A stretch of 52,328 bases of DNA from Myxococcota bacterium. GTDB taxonomy: Bacteria; Myxococcota; UBA727; JAHDBA01. The notes under the pieces were generated by a model, which was not told the origin of the DNA, did not search any database, and worked only from the letters and a program-made list of their open reading frames with translations. The stretch is taken from contig JAHDBA010000010.1 in assembly GCA_020630615.1 (NCBI GenBank), forward strand, positions 27,560-79,887, given 5' to 3'. Shown here piece after piece: positions 17,021-26,113 of this stretch (its first letter is position 1; each line of letters starts with the position of its first letter). Position numbers and translations under genes: made by a program.

Positions 17021-17037
17021 TGTTCGTATTTTGAACA
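17021..17037. promoter_or_regulatory. Palindromic candidate enhancer (UAS)
   Basis: TGTTC-N7-GAACA, the same layout as at 1402. It sits about 75-90 bases upstream of the -24 element of the promoter at 17110, a typical enhancer distance. Confidence 0.55.
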
Positions 17038-17109
17038 AGGTCACGAACCCGAGAGTGAAACAAGGCTCAGAAAACCAATGCCGATTCGCCCAATAATGTA
17101 GAGTAGGTA

Positions 17110-17126
17110 CTGGCATAGAAATTGCA
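17110..17126 (+). promoter_or_regulatory. Sigma-54 promoter for the 1308-residue surface protein
   Basis: CTGGCATAGAAATTGCA has both consensus halves (CTGGCA and TTGCA) at the right spacing. The predicted start near 17137 precedes AAAGGAG and the ATG at 17154. Confidence 0.8.
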
Positions 17127-17153
17127 AAATCTCCTTGAAGCCAAAGGAGAACT

Positions 17154-20100
17154 ATGAAGCGTGATGTTTGGATACGAAATAAGATCCCTTTCAATCTCAA
17201 CACGAACGTCTATCGATTTCATAGGCGCCCAAAGTGGGTACAATGGTTTCTCATGGCAACTCTTGTTGCATTCCTTAGGTCTGAGACGCTCGATGCTTCC
17301 GGCGATGCCGGAACCCAATTCAATATCTTCGTCCCTGGCAATAACTCTCATACGTCTCGTCGAAGTATCGTCGTCATTACGAATGTCTCCTCGGACGGTA
17401 ACATCATTAACATTATCGATGACGATCAAGACGGTGATAATGATGAGAGTGTCAGCGGGATTACTCTCGACCGTGGTTCAAGCTACATTCTAAAGATTGC
17501 CGAGGGTGCAGTTAATGATGATCTTGGAGGCAAGAATGACGGTGACTTCCTGAAAATTAGTGCAACGACACCTGTTATCGTGCAGAGTGTAACAACATCG
17601 AGCTGGCAACATGATTGGATTCCGTCTGCAGATGGTGGCGGACGCGGGCTAAACTTTTTCGCATATTCACCACCAACCTCGGGGTCGGTCTCGGACATCA
17701 ATGTGTTCGCGTATGAAGATGACACACGCGTCCGAATTTTTGAGATTACAGAAAGTCCTCAGACAACAAGTGGTATTGCACAGGTCAACCTTGATGATTC
17801 CCGCCCCATCATCGATACAACTCTCGATTTCGGTGAAGATCTAGTCACGCGTTCGAATGGCATTGGTCTTGATATTTTAAAACCAGGACACAGCTACTGG
17901 GTCAACGCTTCGCGAGGCGTTACGGCTCAGATTGGCCAACTCGGCGCACTCAAGGGTAACAATCGGGGACGTGATGGTGGCGGGTATGTTCCCAGTGTTA
18001 ATGGTTCAAGCGCAGGCGATCTCTATTTCTTTTCAATACCGCATGAGCCCGGTCGGACGAGCGAAAAAGAGCTGCGGGTTGTATGCTTTGACGACAACAC
18101 TCAAGTCTCGCTTTTGGGAGCCGATCGCTCAACTCCCACATGGACCTTAATTGACCAAAGCACAGTACAAAGTGGTGGCCATGTTGACTACGTTGGTGCG
18201 ACGAACTCTTTGTTTGCAAATCTCGATCTCTATCAACTTCGAATTACGCCGGCGTATCACCGCTGCACTGTGTTTGAAGGGAACTGGCTTGAAACCGGAC
18301 GCGTCGGAACCTCAGATTACGCAAGTGGCGTCGCAAGTCGCGATGGTGAAAATATAGGGACGGAGTTTGTAACCTACCTTGGGCCTCCGGGGAAACAAGA
18401 AAACGTTGTCAATCCAAGTGGCGAATCTACAAATCGTTCAACACTCAGCGATGGCTATGCATCACATGTCTATATTTATGGCACTGAAGATAACACCAGC
18501 TTTACGGTCCGTGATAGCGACACCTTAGGTAGCTTAATTGAGCACAGTGCTCTAGTGAACGCTGACGAATACTACGATTTTGTCTTGACCAAGTCTGAAT
18601 ACGAAAGCTTTAAAGCCATCGGGACTCTGCCCTATCTTCATGTGGAATCTGACAAGCCAGTGATGCTAATGACCGGTAACTTCAACGACAATTGGCTTGC
18701 CTACTTTCATGCAACATCGCCCATTCCACCGAGTGTTCAAATTGAAGCGAGCGTTACCAACATTACTGGCATTAATGAAAGAAGCATACTGACACTGTCA
18801 TGCGATCCAAAGTTTGAGCAATATGAACGTGTGGAAATGACCGTACACTTACCCGAAGGGCTCGCAAGTATCGACCCGAGTCATACCTCGACCATTTCAT
18901 TTGACTCAACAGGCTCTGTTTCAGGCTCTCCCTTTACAAAATCGATAGAAGTTAAACGTACATGCTCAGAGTGTGCAGTTGAAGATGTTCAGGTAGAATT
19001 GGTCTGCAGCGGTGAGCAAAGTCGCGGCAATGGCGTATCAACAGCTTTCACTCAACTCGAGCTCCCCTTAAACGCTGGCCCTGAAATTGATCTTTTTCAA
19101 GTCAAGGATGACCCCGGCTACGATGACAATAACCCCAATGTTGAACTTTCTTGGAATACAACAGCCATGGTCCCGGGTGAGTCAACTTACGTCGTTAAAC
19201 GCAGCACGGGTGATCCCAATGATTATGACAATGCGACAAGCATCGGGTCAGGAGCTTGCGCATCATCGACTTGTCCAACCACGCTCAGTGACCCCTATGA
19301 TCTTCACTACGAAGTCACACGCTTCTATTGGCTTGAAATCACGACTTCTGGCAAGACTCTCTCTGCTGGTCCACTCGCAATCGCTACAAGTTCAGGAGCT
19401 TCAAGTGGCGGCAACTCAGGTCTTGAGTCCAATGGAAGACTTGCGGCCAAACTTGCGCGACGCGAGATTTCTCGTTCGATGGATATCGCTCGATGGCAAG
19501 AAATTACACTTGGACGCGGGCAACAAACTCTACAGAGTACCGAGGACACGCACATCATGTTCAACACCTCGGGCGCATCACAGTCAATGCTCGTTAATTC
19601 GTCCGGTAGTACTGCAGCCCCTCTTTTCTCAACATTGCTTCCTGAAATTGGCCCGTGGTCATCCCACGCTGTCGAGGTGAGCCCGAACGACCTTAAAGTA
19701 CTTACCAACGCTAGCGAAGTTCTATCGTTCGACTATCGAAGTGGTGAAAAACTCGTTGCTTCGGCATTGGTAATCGAGAGCACAGGAGAAGTATACGATC
19801 ACTCGAAAACCGAATGTGATCGAGCAAAAGGTTCATCGTTAGATGACATTCGGGTTCTTGACTTTGATAGGACACAACTCATGAGAAGCTCCTCGAACAA
19901 CATTCGTGAACAAAAGGGAGAGCACTTCATAACCTTTAAGCTCTATCTCGAGGACGAACACATCGCCCTTTACCAGTATTTCGATAGGAGAAGATATCCA
20001 ATCGTGGGCCAAGGTGTGAAAGTGCTGAACATTCAGGTTTGGTCTGCATACGAGGGGGGGGCATCCTATATCGCGCAGGCAATTCTTGATTCTCTACCGA

Positions 20101-21080
20101 ACTCAACCACGTTCAATGTTGGAGAACTACCCGCATTGCACCTTCAGAAGGCACATCAACTTGGTGCAACGTTTTCGCTTTCGACACGGTCAACATTAAA
20201 TGCGAGCCAAGGTCATGATATTTCTGCACGTATATATACGCTCATGGAATCCGGAGAAGTCCTCCTAAGTGAGCGTGAAGTCGAAGTTCAAGGTCACAAA
20301 GGTGGCCTCTCATGGACACAGCAAGACGCTCTCGATGCAAGTATCGAGCTTCTCAATGACAGAGGTGAAGTCCTCGATCGTGTGTGGGTATCCGATGGTG
20401 CCTGGGCTCAATTTGACGATTCAATTTTTGGTGGTGCGACACTCGCAACAACATCCTTAAATCAATCTTGTTATGCGGTGGCACCTGATGCAGATTCTCA
20501 AGATCTCCATCTCTCGGGCTGTGCAGCATTCGATGGAACTATCGATGCTTTCGGCGGTGTCGCGCGCTACCTGGGTGGAGGTGCACACAGCTTCGATATT
20601 GGACAATATCAAGCTATAAATTTTCAACTTGAAGCCGAGCAAGACGTGGAAGTATGCATCGAAGGCCTACGTAAATCTCCAGATGACTCGCAAGGACGAA
20701 CATGTCGTAGAATTATTGGCTCTCCAACCCCACAAATGATGTCCTTGTCTCTTGATCAACTTCGCAAAGATGAAGGTGAGGATATGATCCGATACGCGAA
20801 CCTCATTTCATTTGTGTCACACAGTCCCTCTCGAAGCTCAATCGCAGTCGACAGGTTGAGTTTTTCAAAGCGCTTTGACTCGAATACACGTGCCAAGCTG
20901 TCAAACTACAACCCGGAAGCGCTCGAGCTTAGGGAAAGCGAGGTGGCAGAACTTTCGAGTGACACACCAAGTTGTACTCAGCAGTCTTCACCGGCACATT
21001 ATCTATCCTACCTTGCGTTACTCTGCTTCCTTATGATCTTTAAGCGGCAAGACCGTGGAGCGTTGCTCGACGAGGAGTGA
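17154..21080 (+). CDS. Giant secreted surface protein with C-terminal Cys/TM/basic tail
   Basis: This 1308-residue protein has an N-terminal signal region (hydrophobic stretch about residues 31-42 after a basic lead). The first 540 residues are beta-rich, Asp/Gly/Ser-rich repeats, loosely like IgGFc-binding-type adhesins. A fibronectin-III-like segment sits near residues 645-760. The end reads PSCTQQ, then a hydrophobic helix and KRQDR, resembling a MYXO-CTERM-type sorting tail. AAAGGAG precedes the ATG. The gene has its own strong sigma-54 promoter and a strong terminator, so it is a single-gene unit of the regulon. I infer a surface or matrix adhesin; no enzyme motif was seen. Confidence 0.85.
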   Translation: MKRDVWIRNKIPFNLNTNVYRFHRRPKWVQWFLMATLVAFLRSETLDASGDAGTQFNIFVPGNNSHTSRRSIVVITNVSSDGNIINIIDDDQDGDNDESVSGITLDRGSSYILKIAEGAVNDDLGGKNDGDFLKISATTPVIVQSVTTSSWQHDWIPSADGGGRGLNFFAYSPPTSGSVSDINVFAYEDDTRVRIFEITESPQTTSGIAQVNLDDSRPIIDTTLDFGEDLVTRSNGIGLDILKPGHSYWVNASRGVTAQIGQLGALKGNNRGRDGGGYVPSVNGSSAGDLYFFSIPHEPGRTSEKELRVVCFDDNTQVSLLGADRSTPTWTLIDQSTVQSGGHVDYVGATNSLFANLDLYQLRITPAYHRCTVFEGNWLETGRVGTSDYASGVASRDGENIGTEFVTYLGPPGKQENVVNPSGESTNRSTLSDGYASHVYIYGTEDNTSFTVRDSDTLGSLIEHSALVNADEYYDFVLTKSEYESFKAIGTLPYLHVESDKPVMLMTGNFNDNWLAYFHATSPIPPSVQIEASVTNITGINERSILTLSCDPKFEQYERVEMTVHLPEGLASIDPSHTSTISFDSTGSVSGSPFTKSIEVKRTCSECAVEDVQVELVCSGEQSRGNGVSTAFTQLELPLNAGPEIDLFQVKDDPGYDDNNPNVELSWNTTAMVPGESTYVVKRSTGDPNDYDNATSIGSGACASSTCPTTLSDPYDLHYEVTRFYWLEITTSGKTLSAGPLAIATSSGASSGGNSGLESNGRLAAKLARREISRSMDIARWQEITLGRGQQTLQSTEDTHIMFNTSGASQSMLVNSSGSTAAPLFSTLLPEIGPWSSHAVEVSPNDLKVLTNASEVLSFDYRSGEKLVASALVIESTGEVYDHSKTECDRAKGSSLDDIRVLDFDRTQLMRSSSNNIREQKGEHFITFKLYLEDEHIALYQYFDRRRYPIVGQGVKVLNIQVWSAYEGGASYIAQAILDSLPNSTTFNVGELPALHLQKAHQLGATFSLSTRSTLNASQGHDISARIYTLMESGEVLLSEREVEVQGHKGGLSWTQQDALDASIELLNDRGEVLDRVWVSDGAWAQFDDSIFGGATLATTSLNQSCYAVAPDADSQDLHLSGCAAFDGTIDAFGGVARYLGGGAHSFDIGQYQAINFQLEAEQDVEVCIEGLRKSPDDSQGRTCRRIIGSPTPQMMSLSLDQLRKDEGEDMIRYANLISFVSHSPSRSSIAVDRLSFSKRFDSNTRAKLSNYNPEALELRESEVAELSSDTPSCTQQSSPAHYLSYLALLCFLMIFKRQDRGALLDEE

Positions 21081-21122
21081 AAGGCACGGTTGCTTGCTTA
21101 CTAAACAACTAGCGAGTTCAGG

Positions 21123-21158
21123 ACACCGCGCTCGAATTTGAGCGCGGTGTTTATTTTT
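21123..21158 (+). terminator. Intrinsic terminator after the surface protein gene
   Basis: A perfect 11-bp stem ACACCGCGCTC/GAGCGCGGTGT with a six-base loop is followed by a T-rich run (TTATTTTT). It lies about 40 bases after the stop codon. Confidence 0.95.
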
Positions 21159-21226
21159 AAGTTATTACGACATCCCAAGTTCCCGATTTTCATTCAGCAA
21201 CAAATGAAACTCTAGGGTAGTCTTCA

Positions 21227-22870
21227 CTATATTTGAGTAAAATCACGCGAAGTATAAAAGCGTGCACGAATGCCGAAGAGCAATGCCGATATCGCCATCA
21301 ACACCGCGAAGAACCAGAAAAAATCGGAACGACGCGCGAACTCCATCGTCGCAACCACAGCAATAAGCTTGTTCCCCATCGAAACGGTGAGCTTCCAAAA
21401 GCCCATAAGTGTTGACTTCATTCTGGGCGGTGCTTGTGTGTATGCAAACTCAAGCCCGGTGATTGAAACCATGACTTCTGCAATGGTAATAATAGTGTAG
21501 GGAACCACCTGCCAAAGAACACTCACACTCTTGGCATCCTGTGTTTCAATCCACTGCTGAATGATTGCAACACTTGCAAAAGAGGCCGCAGCAACGAACA
21601 TCCCTACAGTCATTCGACGTAATGGAGTCGTTTTAAGGCCCAAAGAATCACATACGATGTAGATGCCATTCATCAGCGGTATCAAAATCATTACCATCAA
21701 AGGATTGAGTGCAGGAATTTGATCCGCCTCCAAGTGCATCCCCCCATACCAAGGGATCGTAACATCGAGGTCCATTTCTTTCGCTTGCAAGATCCAGGTT
21801 GACCCATGCTGATCGAAAAGGCCCCAAAAAATCGTGACAAGGAACATCACGGAAACAATGCGCAACACCGCTTGTGGCCCATCAACCACATCGTCACCAA
21901 ACTTGTCGCGCGATGCTCCCCAAAAGCCACCATGGGAATTGCCTTGAAGTCGATTTTTGAGTGCGTGAAGCATTACCGCAAGGAAGCCATCGTCCTCTTC
22001 GATCGATTGTCGTGCATTGAACACAAGGTAACCTGCAATCAAACCAACCAGAGACAAAGCACCTTTAAGACCCAACCATGCGCCATCGTGCCAAAACAAA
22101 AAGATCCCAATCGGCGATAAAAAGAGTGCTCCACTACAGACATCCAAGGCCCCGAGTTTTCCTGAAGGCAAGGGAGGGACATGAACAAATTGACGCTTCC
22201 CCAAATAGAAGATGAAGGTCGCAATACCCATGAGAACTCCGGGCACTAGAAATGCGATACCGGCACCATAATGTGTACGAACCCATGGAATCATCAAGGT
22301 CGCAAAGAAGGATCCAAAGTTGATAATAAAATAGAAAGCCTGGAACATGCTCTTGACGCGATGCCAGTTCTTTTTACCAAATTGATCACCAACATTTGCA
22401 GAAACCACAGGCTTAATACCACCCGAGCCCACCGCAATAAGACCCAGACCAAGCCAAACAGCTCGCAACTTTCCTTCGGGCGATTCAACAAAGAAGTCTC
22501 CAGCAGACATGACAACGTGGCCCGCGCAATAGACCAACGACAACCAAAAAGTAGTATTAAACTTTCCTATCAATCGGTCTGAGAGAATCGCCCCCAAGAG
22601 TGGAAAGAAATACACAGCAGCACCGAAAGTATGCATCCCTGCTGTGGATGCCGCTTCAGCTTCTTTGGCAGCAGCACCCGCAAGCGTAAATAAGCTGACC
22701 AAATGCAAGGTCAGTATCGACTTCATTCCATAATATGAGAAACGTTCGCACCCCTCATTGCCGATAATGTAGGGTACACCGGGAGGCCAACCCTCATTAT
22801 CATGATCGGGTGAACGCTTCAGTTCATATTTCGAGGATATTTTCCCACTAAATTGCTTGGTCATTTGCAT
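21227..22870 (-). CDS. POT-family proton-coupled peptide transporter
   Basis: This 547-residue inner-membrane protein belongs to the PTR2/POT branch of the major facilitator superfamily, which imports di- and tripeptides with protons. The family motif appears early as GNEGCERFSYYGMKSIL, with many membrane helices along the length and a longer cytoplasmic segment in the middle (around ALKNRLQGNSHGG). It is downstream of a thioesterase and a second POT gene on the same strand, with a 103-base gap that contains a stable hairpin. No clear ribosome-binding site is visible; ATG at 22864 is an alternative start. Confidence 0.93.
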   Translation of the reverse strand: MQMTKQFSGKISSKYELKRSPDHDNEGWPPGVPYIIGNEGCERFSYYGMKSILTLHLVSLFTLAGAAAKEAEAASTAGMHTFGAAVYFFPLLGAILSDRLIGKFNTTFWLSLVYCAGHVVMSAGDFFVESPEGKLRAVWLGLGLIAVGSGGIKPVVSANVGDQFGKKNWHRVKSMFQAFYFIINFGSFFATLMIPWVRTHYGAGIAFLVPGVLMGIATFIFYLGKRQFVHVPPLPSGKLGALDVCSGALFLSPIGIFLFWHDGAWLGLKGALSLVGLIAGYLVFNARQSIEEDDGFLAVMLHALKNRLQGNSHGGFWGASRDKFGDDVVDGPQAVLRIVSVMFLVTIFWGLFDQHGSTWILQAKEMDLDVTIPWYGGMHLEADQIPALNPLMVMILIPLMNGIYIVCDSLGLKTTPLRRMTVGMFVAAASFASVAIIQQWIETQDAKSVSVLWQVVPYTIITIAEVMVSITGLEFAYTQAPPRMKSTLMGFWKLTVSMGNKLIAVVATMEFARRSDFFWFFAVLMAISALLFGIRARFYTSRDFTQI

Positions 22871-22944
22871 GGTTTAACCAAGCCTGCTTGGGAACACCAG
22901 GACCCATTGCTTCAAGTTCAACTCGAATCCAGAAGTCTTCTTTC

Positions 22945-22962
22945 ACGCACACGAATGTGCGT
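22945..22962 (-). other. UUCG-type hairpin between two genes
   Basis: On the minus strand ACGCACA-TTCG-TGTGCGT forms a 7-bp stem capped by a TTCG tetraloop. It lies between the thioesterase stop and the start of the downstream POT gene. No T-run follows, so it is more likely an RNA stability or processing element than a terminator. Confidence 0.4.
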
Positions 22963-22973
22963 AGGCTTAAAGC

Positions 22974-23426
22974 TTAACCCGAATACGACTTCACGGTATC
23001 GAGCATTGAGATCGGTATATCTGCCCTTGCTTGCGCTCGATAATCGAAAAAGACAACGCTTGAAGTCCCAAGTGCAGCAGGTGCCCCAGATGCTTCGCTC
23101 CACACCAAGTGATCGAGTACAAAACTGTCTTTGGTGATCGAGTCTTTTTGGATCCTTGCGAAGGTCGTAAGTTGGTCAGGAAACATGACCGGACGAATGT
23201 ATTTACAATCTGTTTTCGCAAGGATGGGGCCGATACCACTCTCTTTATAAAGGCCATCAATGCCCGAGTCCAAAAAGAGCTTTGAACGTGAACTTTCAAA
23301 ATAGCGAAAGTAGACGACATTGTTCACATGTTGATAGGCGTCCATGTCCCCCCAAACAACCTGGTGGTCGAGACGTATTGGGAAGTCATTCTCAATTTCT
23401 TTAAGTGAGGTGTAGCGCTTGTTCAT
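22974..23426 (-). CDS. Hotdog-fold acyl-CoA thioesterase (FadM/YbgC-type)
   Basis: This 150-residue cytoplasmic protein has the 4HBT hotdog fold. The catalytic segment VWGDMDAYQHVNNVVYFRYFE contains the Asp and the helix start typical of acyl-CoA thioesterases that hydrolyse medium or long acyl-CoA. The length is normal. It starts right after the stop of the second POT gene, so the two are likely cotranscribed. Its relation to peptide uptake is unclear. Confidence 0.93.
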   Translation of the reverse strand: MNKRYTSLKEIENDFPIRLDHQVVWGDMDAYQHVNNVVYFRYFESSRSKLFLDSGIDGLYKESGIGPILAKTDCKYIRPVMFPDQLTTFARIQKDSITKDSFVLDHLVWSEASGAPAALGTSSVVFFDYRAQARADIPISMLDTVKSYSG

Positions 23427-24992
23427 CTACTCGACACCATGCATCCATTTCTTCAGAACGGGTACCAAAAGCGCAAGGACTCCTGCGGCTCCGAGTGTTA
23501 TTATCGCAATCGACTGAAAAACATCCGTATACAAGGCCAAACCCTCTGCCGCACTCAACACGACTCCTTCTTGTGGAGCTTGAGCTGTTAACTTGGCAAC
23601 CAAACCGCCCACCCAATGTGCAACGGTCGAGGAAAGAAACCATACCCCCATGACCAGTCCAGTAATCTTGGCAGGTGCCAGCTTTGTTACAAGCGACAAA
23701 CCGATGGGAGACAAACACAGCTCTCCAGTCGTATGAAACAAATAAGCCAAACAGAGCCAAAGAACTCCAACCTTGGAGTTGACATCTGCCATTTGAGCAC
23801 CGAGTACAAGCATGTAAAAACCTAAAGCCAACTGTAATAAACCGAGCACAAACTTTGTCGGCGCTGAGGGTTCAAAACCCTTCTTACCAATGGAAGACCA
23901 AAAAAATGAGAACATTGGCGCCAAAAACATAATGTACGCAGGGTTTAACGATTGAAATTGCGAAGTTTGGATCTCATTCCCAAATACAATGCGACTCACA
24001 TTTTTATCAGCGTACATCGTCATCGACGTACCTGCTTGTTCAAAAAATGCCCAGAAGAGTGATGTGAAGACCAAAAGGATTAAAATAACCCAAATGCGCT
24101 GACCTTCTTCTTTCGTTCCAGTTAGGGATACAAAAACCATGTACCCAAGCATGATCAGTGTCAGTCCAGGTACAACGAGAGCTAAAGACTCATGAAAATT
24201 TACAAGAACAGCAAAAAGAGGAACCGTCGCGAAGGCGAGCAGGTAAATCGCGTTTCCAAGAGTTACGGGTCCAAACAACTTTTTATCCATGACCCGGATG
24301 TTCTCTCCCTCGTGTTTCACAGAAGGCGGAAGCCCTTCATCACCATACGTTGATGCGTCTTTTTGTGACCACCAAAAAAGAACAAGGCCCAATGCCATGC
24401 CAACACCGGCCAGACCAAAGCCATAATGCCAGCCAAAATCCGGATGCTCGCCCAGGTAACCACATGTGATTCCAGCTAGAGCTGCACCCACATTGATCCC
24501 CATATAAAAAATCGTGAACCCCGCGTCGCGGCGACTATCACCTTCTGGGTATAACTTACCCAGCAGTGAAGAAATGTTTGGTTTAAAGAAACCGTTTCCG
24601 ACGATCAAGAGCGCCAATGCTGAGAAAAACACCCCTTTACTTTCAAATGCCATCGCGAAGTGACCAAGCGCCATTAAAATGGCGCCCAGCATGATTCCCT
24701 TCCGATAACCCAGAATTTTGTCAGCAATGAGTCCGCCAAAAACAGGTGTTCCGTAGACGAGAGCACCATAGGCTCCGTAAATCCCGTACGCTTCACCTTC
24801 GGAGTAAAGAAAGTGTTTGATCATGTACAAGACTAAAAGTGCTCGCATTCCATAAAAAGAGAAGCGCTCCCAAAGCTCTGCCATGAAGAGAAAGAAAAGC
24901 CCTTTGGGGTGCTTGTCCTTATTTAAGTAGAGGATCAGTCCAACCCAACAAACAACGATTATCCATGCAGCTATAATAAACGTTCCACCCAT
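23427..24992 (-). CDS. POT-family proton-coupled peptide transporter
   Basis: This 521-residue membrane transporter resembles the other POT gene at 21227 in family but not closely in sequence. The hallmark FLFMAELWERFSFYGMRALL lies near residue 35, and about 12-14 hydrophobic helices follow. The start is supported by GAGGTGAG upstream. It is the first gene of a three-gene run (POT, thioesterase, POT). Substrate range cannot be predicted. Confidence 0.93.
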   Translation of the reverse strand: MGGTFIIAAWIIVVCWVGLILYLNKDKHPKGLFFLFMAELWERFSFYGMRALLVLYMIKHFLYSEGEAYGIYGAYGALVYGTPVFGGLIADKILGYRKGIMLGAILMALGHFAMAFESKGVFFSALALLIVGNGFFKPNISSLLGKLYPEGDSRRDAGFTIFYMGINVGAALAGITCGYLGEHPDFGWHYGFGLAGVGMALGLVLFWWSQKDASTYGDEGLPPSVKHEGENIRVMDKKLFGPVTLGNAIYLLAFATVPLFAVLVNFHESLALVVPGLTLIMLGYMVFVSLTGTKEEGQRIWVILILLVFTSLFWAFFEQAGTSMTMYADKNVSRIVFGNEIQTSQFQSLNPAYIMFLAPMFSFFWSSIGKKGFEPSAPTKFVLGLLQLALGFYMLVLGAQMADVNSKVGVLWLCLAYLFHTTGELCLSPIGLSLVTKLAPAKITGLVMGVWFLSSTVAHWVGGLVAKLTAQAPQEGVVLSAAEGLALYTDVFQSIAIITLGAAGVLALLVPVLKKWMHGVE

Positions 24993-25139
24993 TGCTCACC
25001 TCACAGAAGCGTAGGTTACAGGCGATCAATAGCTCTGCAAGGCCCTGCTCTTTGCGACATTGAGAGTACTTTGATAGTGGCGAATCAACCCTTTCACAAA
25101 TGCACATTCTGCCCTAGTCTTCAAAGTCTGAGGTGACTT

Positions 25140-25583
25140 ATGCCAGTAAATTGGGACGCATTGCTAGAAGATGATGATGTATGGCGCGCCAAAATGAGCA
25201 AAAAGAAAGGCGAGAAAGCAGTGCAAGACGATGGGGAAGATACCATTTGGCGTAACGAAGCCGCCGACAGTCTTGCTGAGCTTTATTACGAAACCTATCG
25301 GATCCAAAAACGACGCGGTGGGTCTCAGCGCCTTGATCTGCGACCCGGATCCGACTTTCAGCGTTATATCTCTTCGCATATTAAGCCTCTTGGTAAATAT
25401 GGTTTATGGGAGGCTCTATTTCCATGCCCTGCAGCTGCACGTTCAGCACAAGCAATCGACGAAGCACTTTTACTCCTCGCAGATACCAAGCTTGTCGACC
25501 GTGTTTATTCTGGCGATATTGTCACTGCCAAGAAGCTCATCTTGAATATCGAGAAAAAGCGGGCGAAATATCTTGAGATGTAG
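25140..25583 (+). CDS. Unrecognised soluble protein (147 aa)
   Basis: I do not recognise this protein. The first 50 residues are charged (MSKKKGEKAVQDDGED), and the rest is helical with a conserved-looking core (DLRPGSDFQRYISSHIKPLGKYGLWEALFPCP) and a basic C-terminus. It has no signal or membrane segment, so it is likely cytoplasmic. The ATG is preceded by GAGGTGA at good spacing, and composition is like its neighbours, so I consider the gene real. Confidence 0.75.
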   Translation: MPVNWDALLEDDDVWRAKMSKKKGEKAVQDDGEDTIWRNEAADSLAELYYETYRIQKRRGGSQRLDLRPGSDFQRYISSHIKPLGKYGLWEALFPCPAAARSAQAIDEALLLLADTKLVDRVYSGDIVTAKKLILNIEKKRAKYLEM

Positions 25584-25585
25584 AG

Positions 25586-25606
25586 AGAGACCGAGTCGTG
25601 GTCTCT
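25586..25606 (+). terminator. Weak hairpin after the 147-residue gene
   Basis: AGAGACC/GGTCTCT forms a 7-bp stem with a seven-base loop, beginning a few bases after the stop codon. The following bases are only modestly T-rich, so termination is uncertain. Confidence 0.4.
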
Positions 25607-25666
25607 TGTCTAACTTAAAGCCCTATCAAGGCCAAAAACGATATCGTATCGATTGCGAGATCAACC

Positions 25667-26101
25667 TTAGTGTTCGGATGCATCGATGGCTTCACAGGTC
25701 GGCAGGTCACCACAGCGTCCATTATTCAAAGGGGTAAAGGCATCGCACTGGAAACAGTTTGGGTTGATCGTGCCACATTCCGATACACTCACGCGAGAGC
25801 CCCCAGAGTCGTCATTTTCGCACTGGCCAAACTCATTGATGCAGTCTCCCCATGCGTAAAGCGCATCTTTGAAAGACGTACATCCCAGATAGCAGGTTCC
25901 AGCCTCGGCCGCGTTAATGGCATCCACTTGTGCGAGCACACAATCGTCGATTGAACTCTCATCAATCTCACCACATTGAGCTCGCAACTCACAGACCGGG
26001 CGAAAGGTCTCCTCGGGACCTTTCGAGAACTCACATGCGCTTACGAAAAAGAGCAAAAGGACAGAAATACAAGAAACAAAGGGAGGTCGTTCAAAAATCA
26101 T
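25667..26101 (-). CDS. Cysteine-rich lipoprotein (144 aa)
   Basis: A signal peptide with lipobox FVSAC (Cys about residue 23) marks a lipoprotein. The mature part has about twelve further Cys residues spaced like a small disulfide-bonded domain (CELRAQC, CYLGC, CDAF, CGDLPTC). The family is not recognised; similar Cys-rich lipoproteins are common in Myxococcota-type genomes. It is last in a four-gene minus-strand run that begins with the caspase-fold protein. Confidence 0.8.
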   Translation of the reverse strand: MIFERPPFVSCISVLLLFFVSACEFSKGPEETFRPVCELRAQCGEIDESSIDDCVLAQVDAINAAEAGTCYLGCTSFKDALYAWGDCINEFGQCENDDSGGSRVSVSECGTINPNCFQCDAFTPLNNGRCGDLPTCEAIDASEH

Positions 26102-26113
26102 AAACCAACATAG

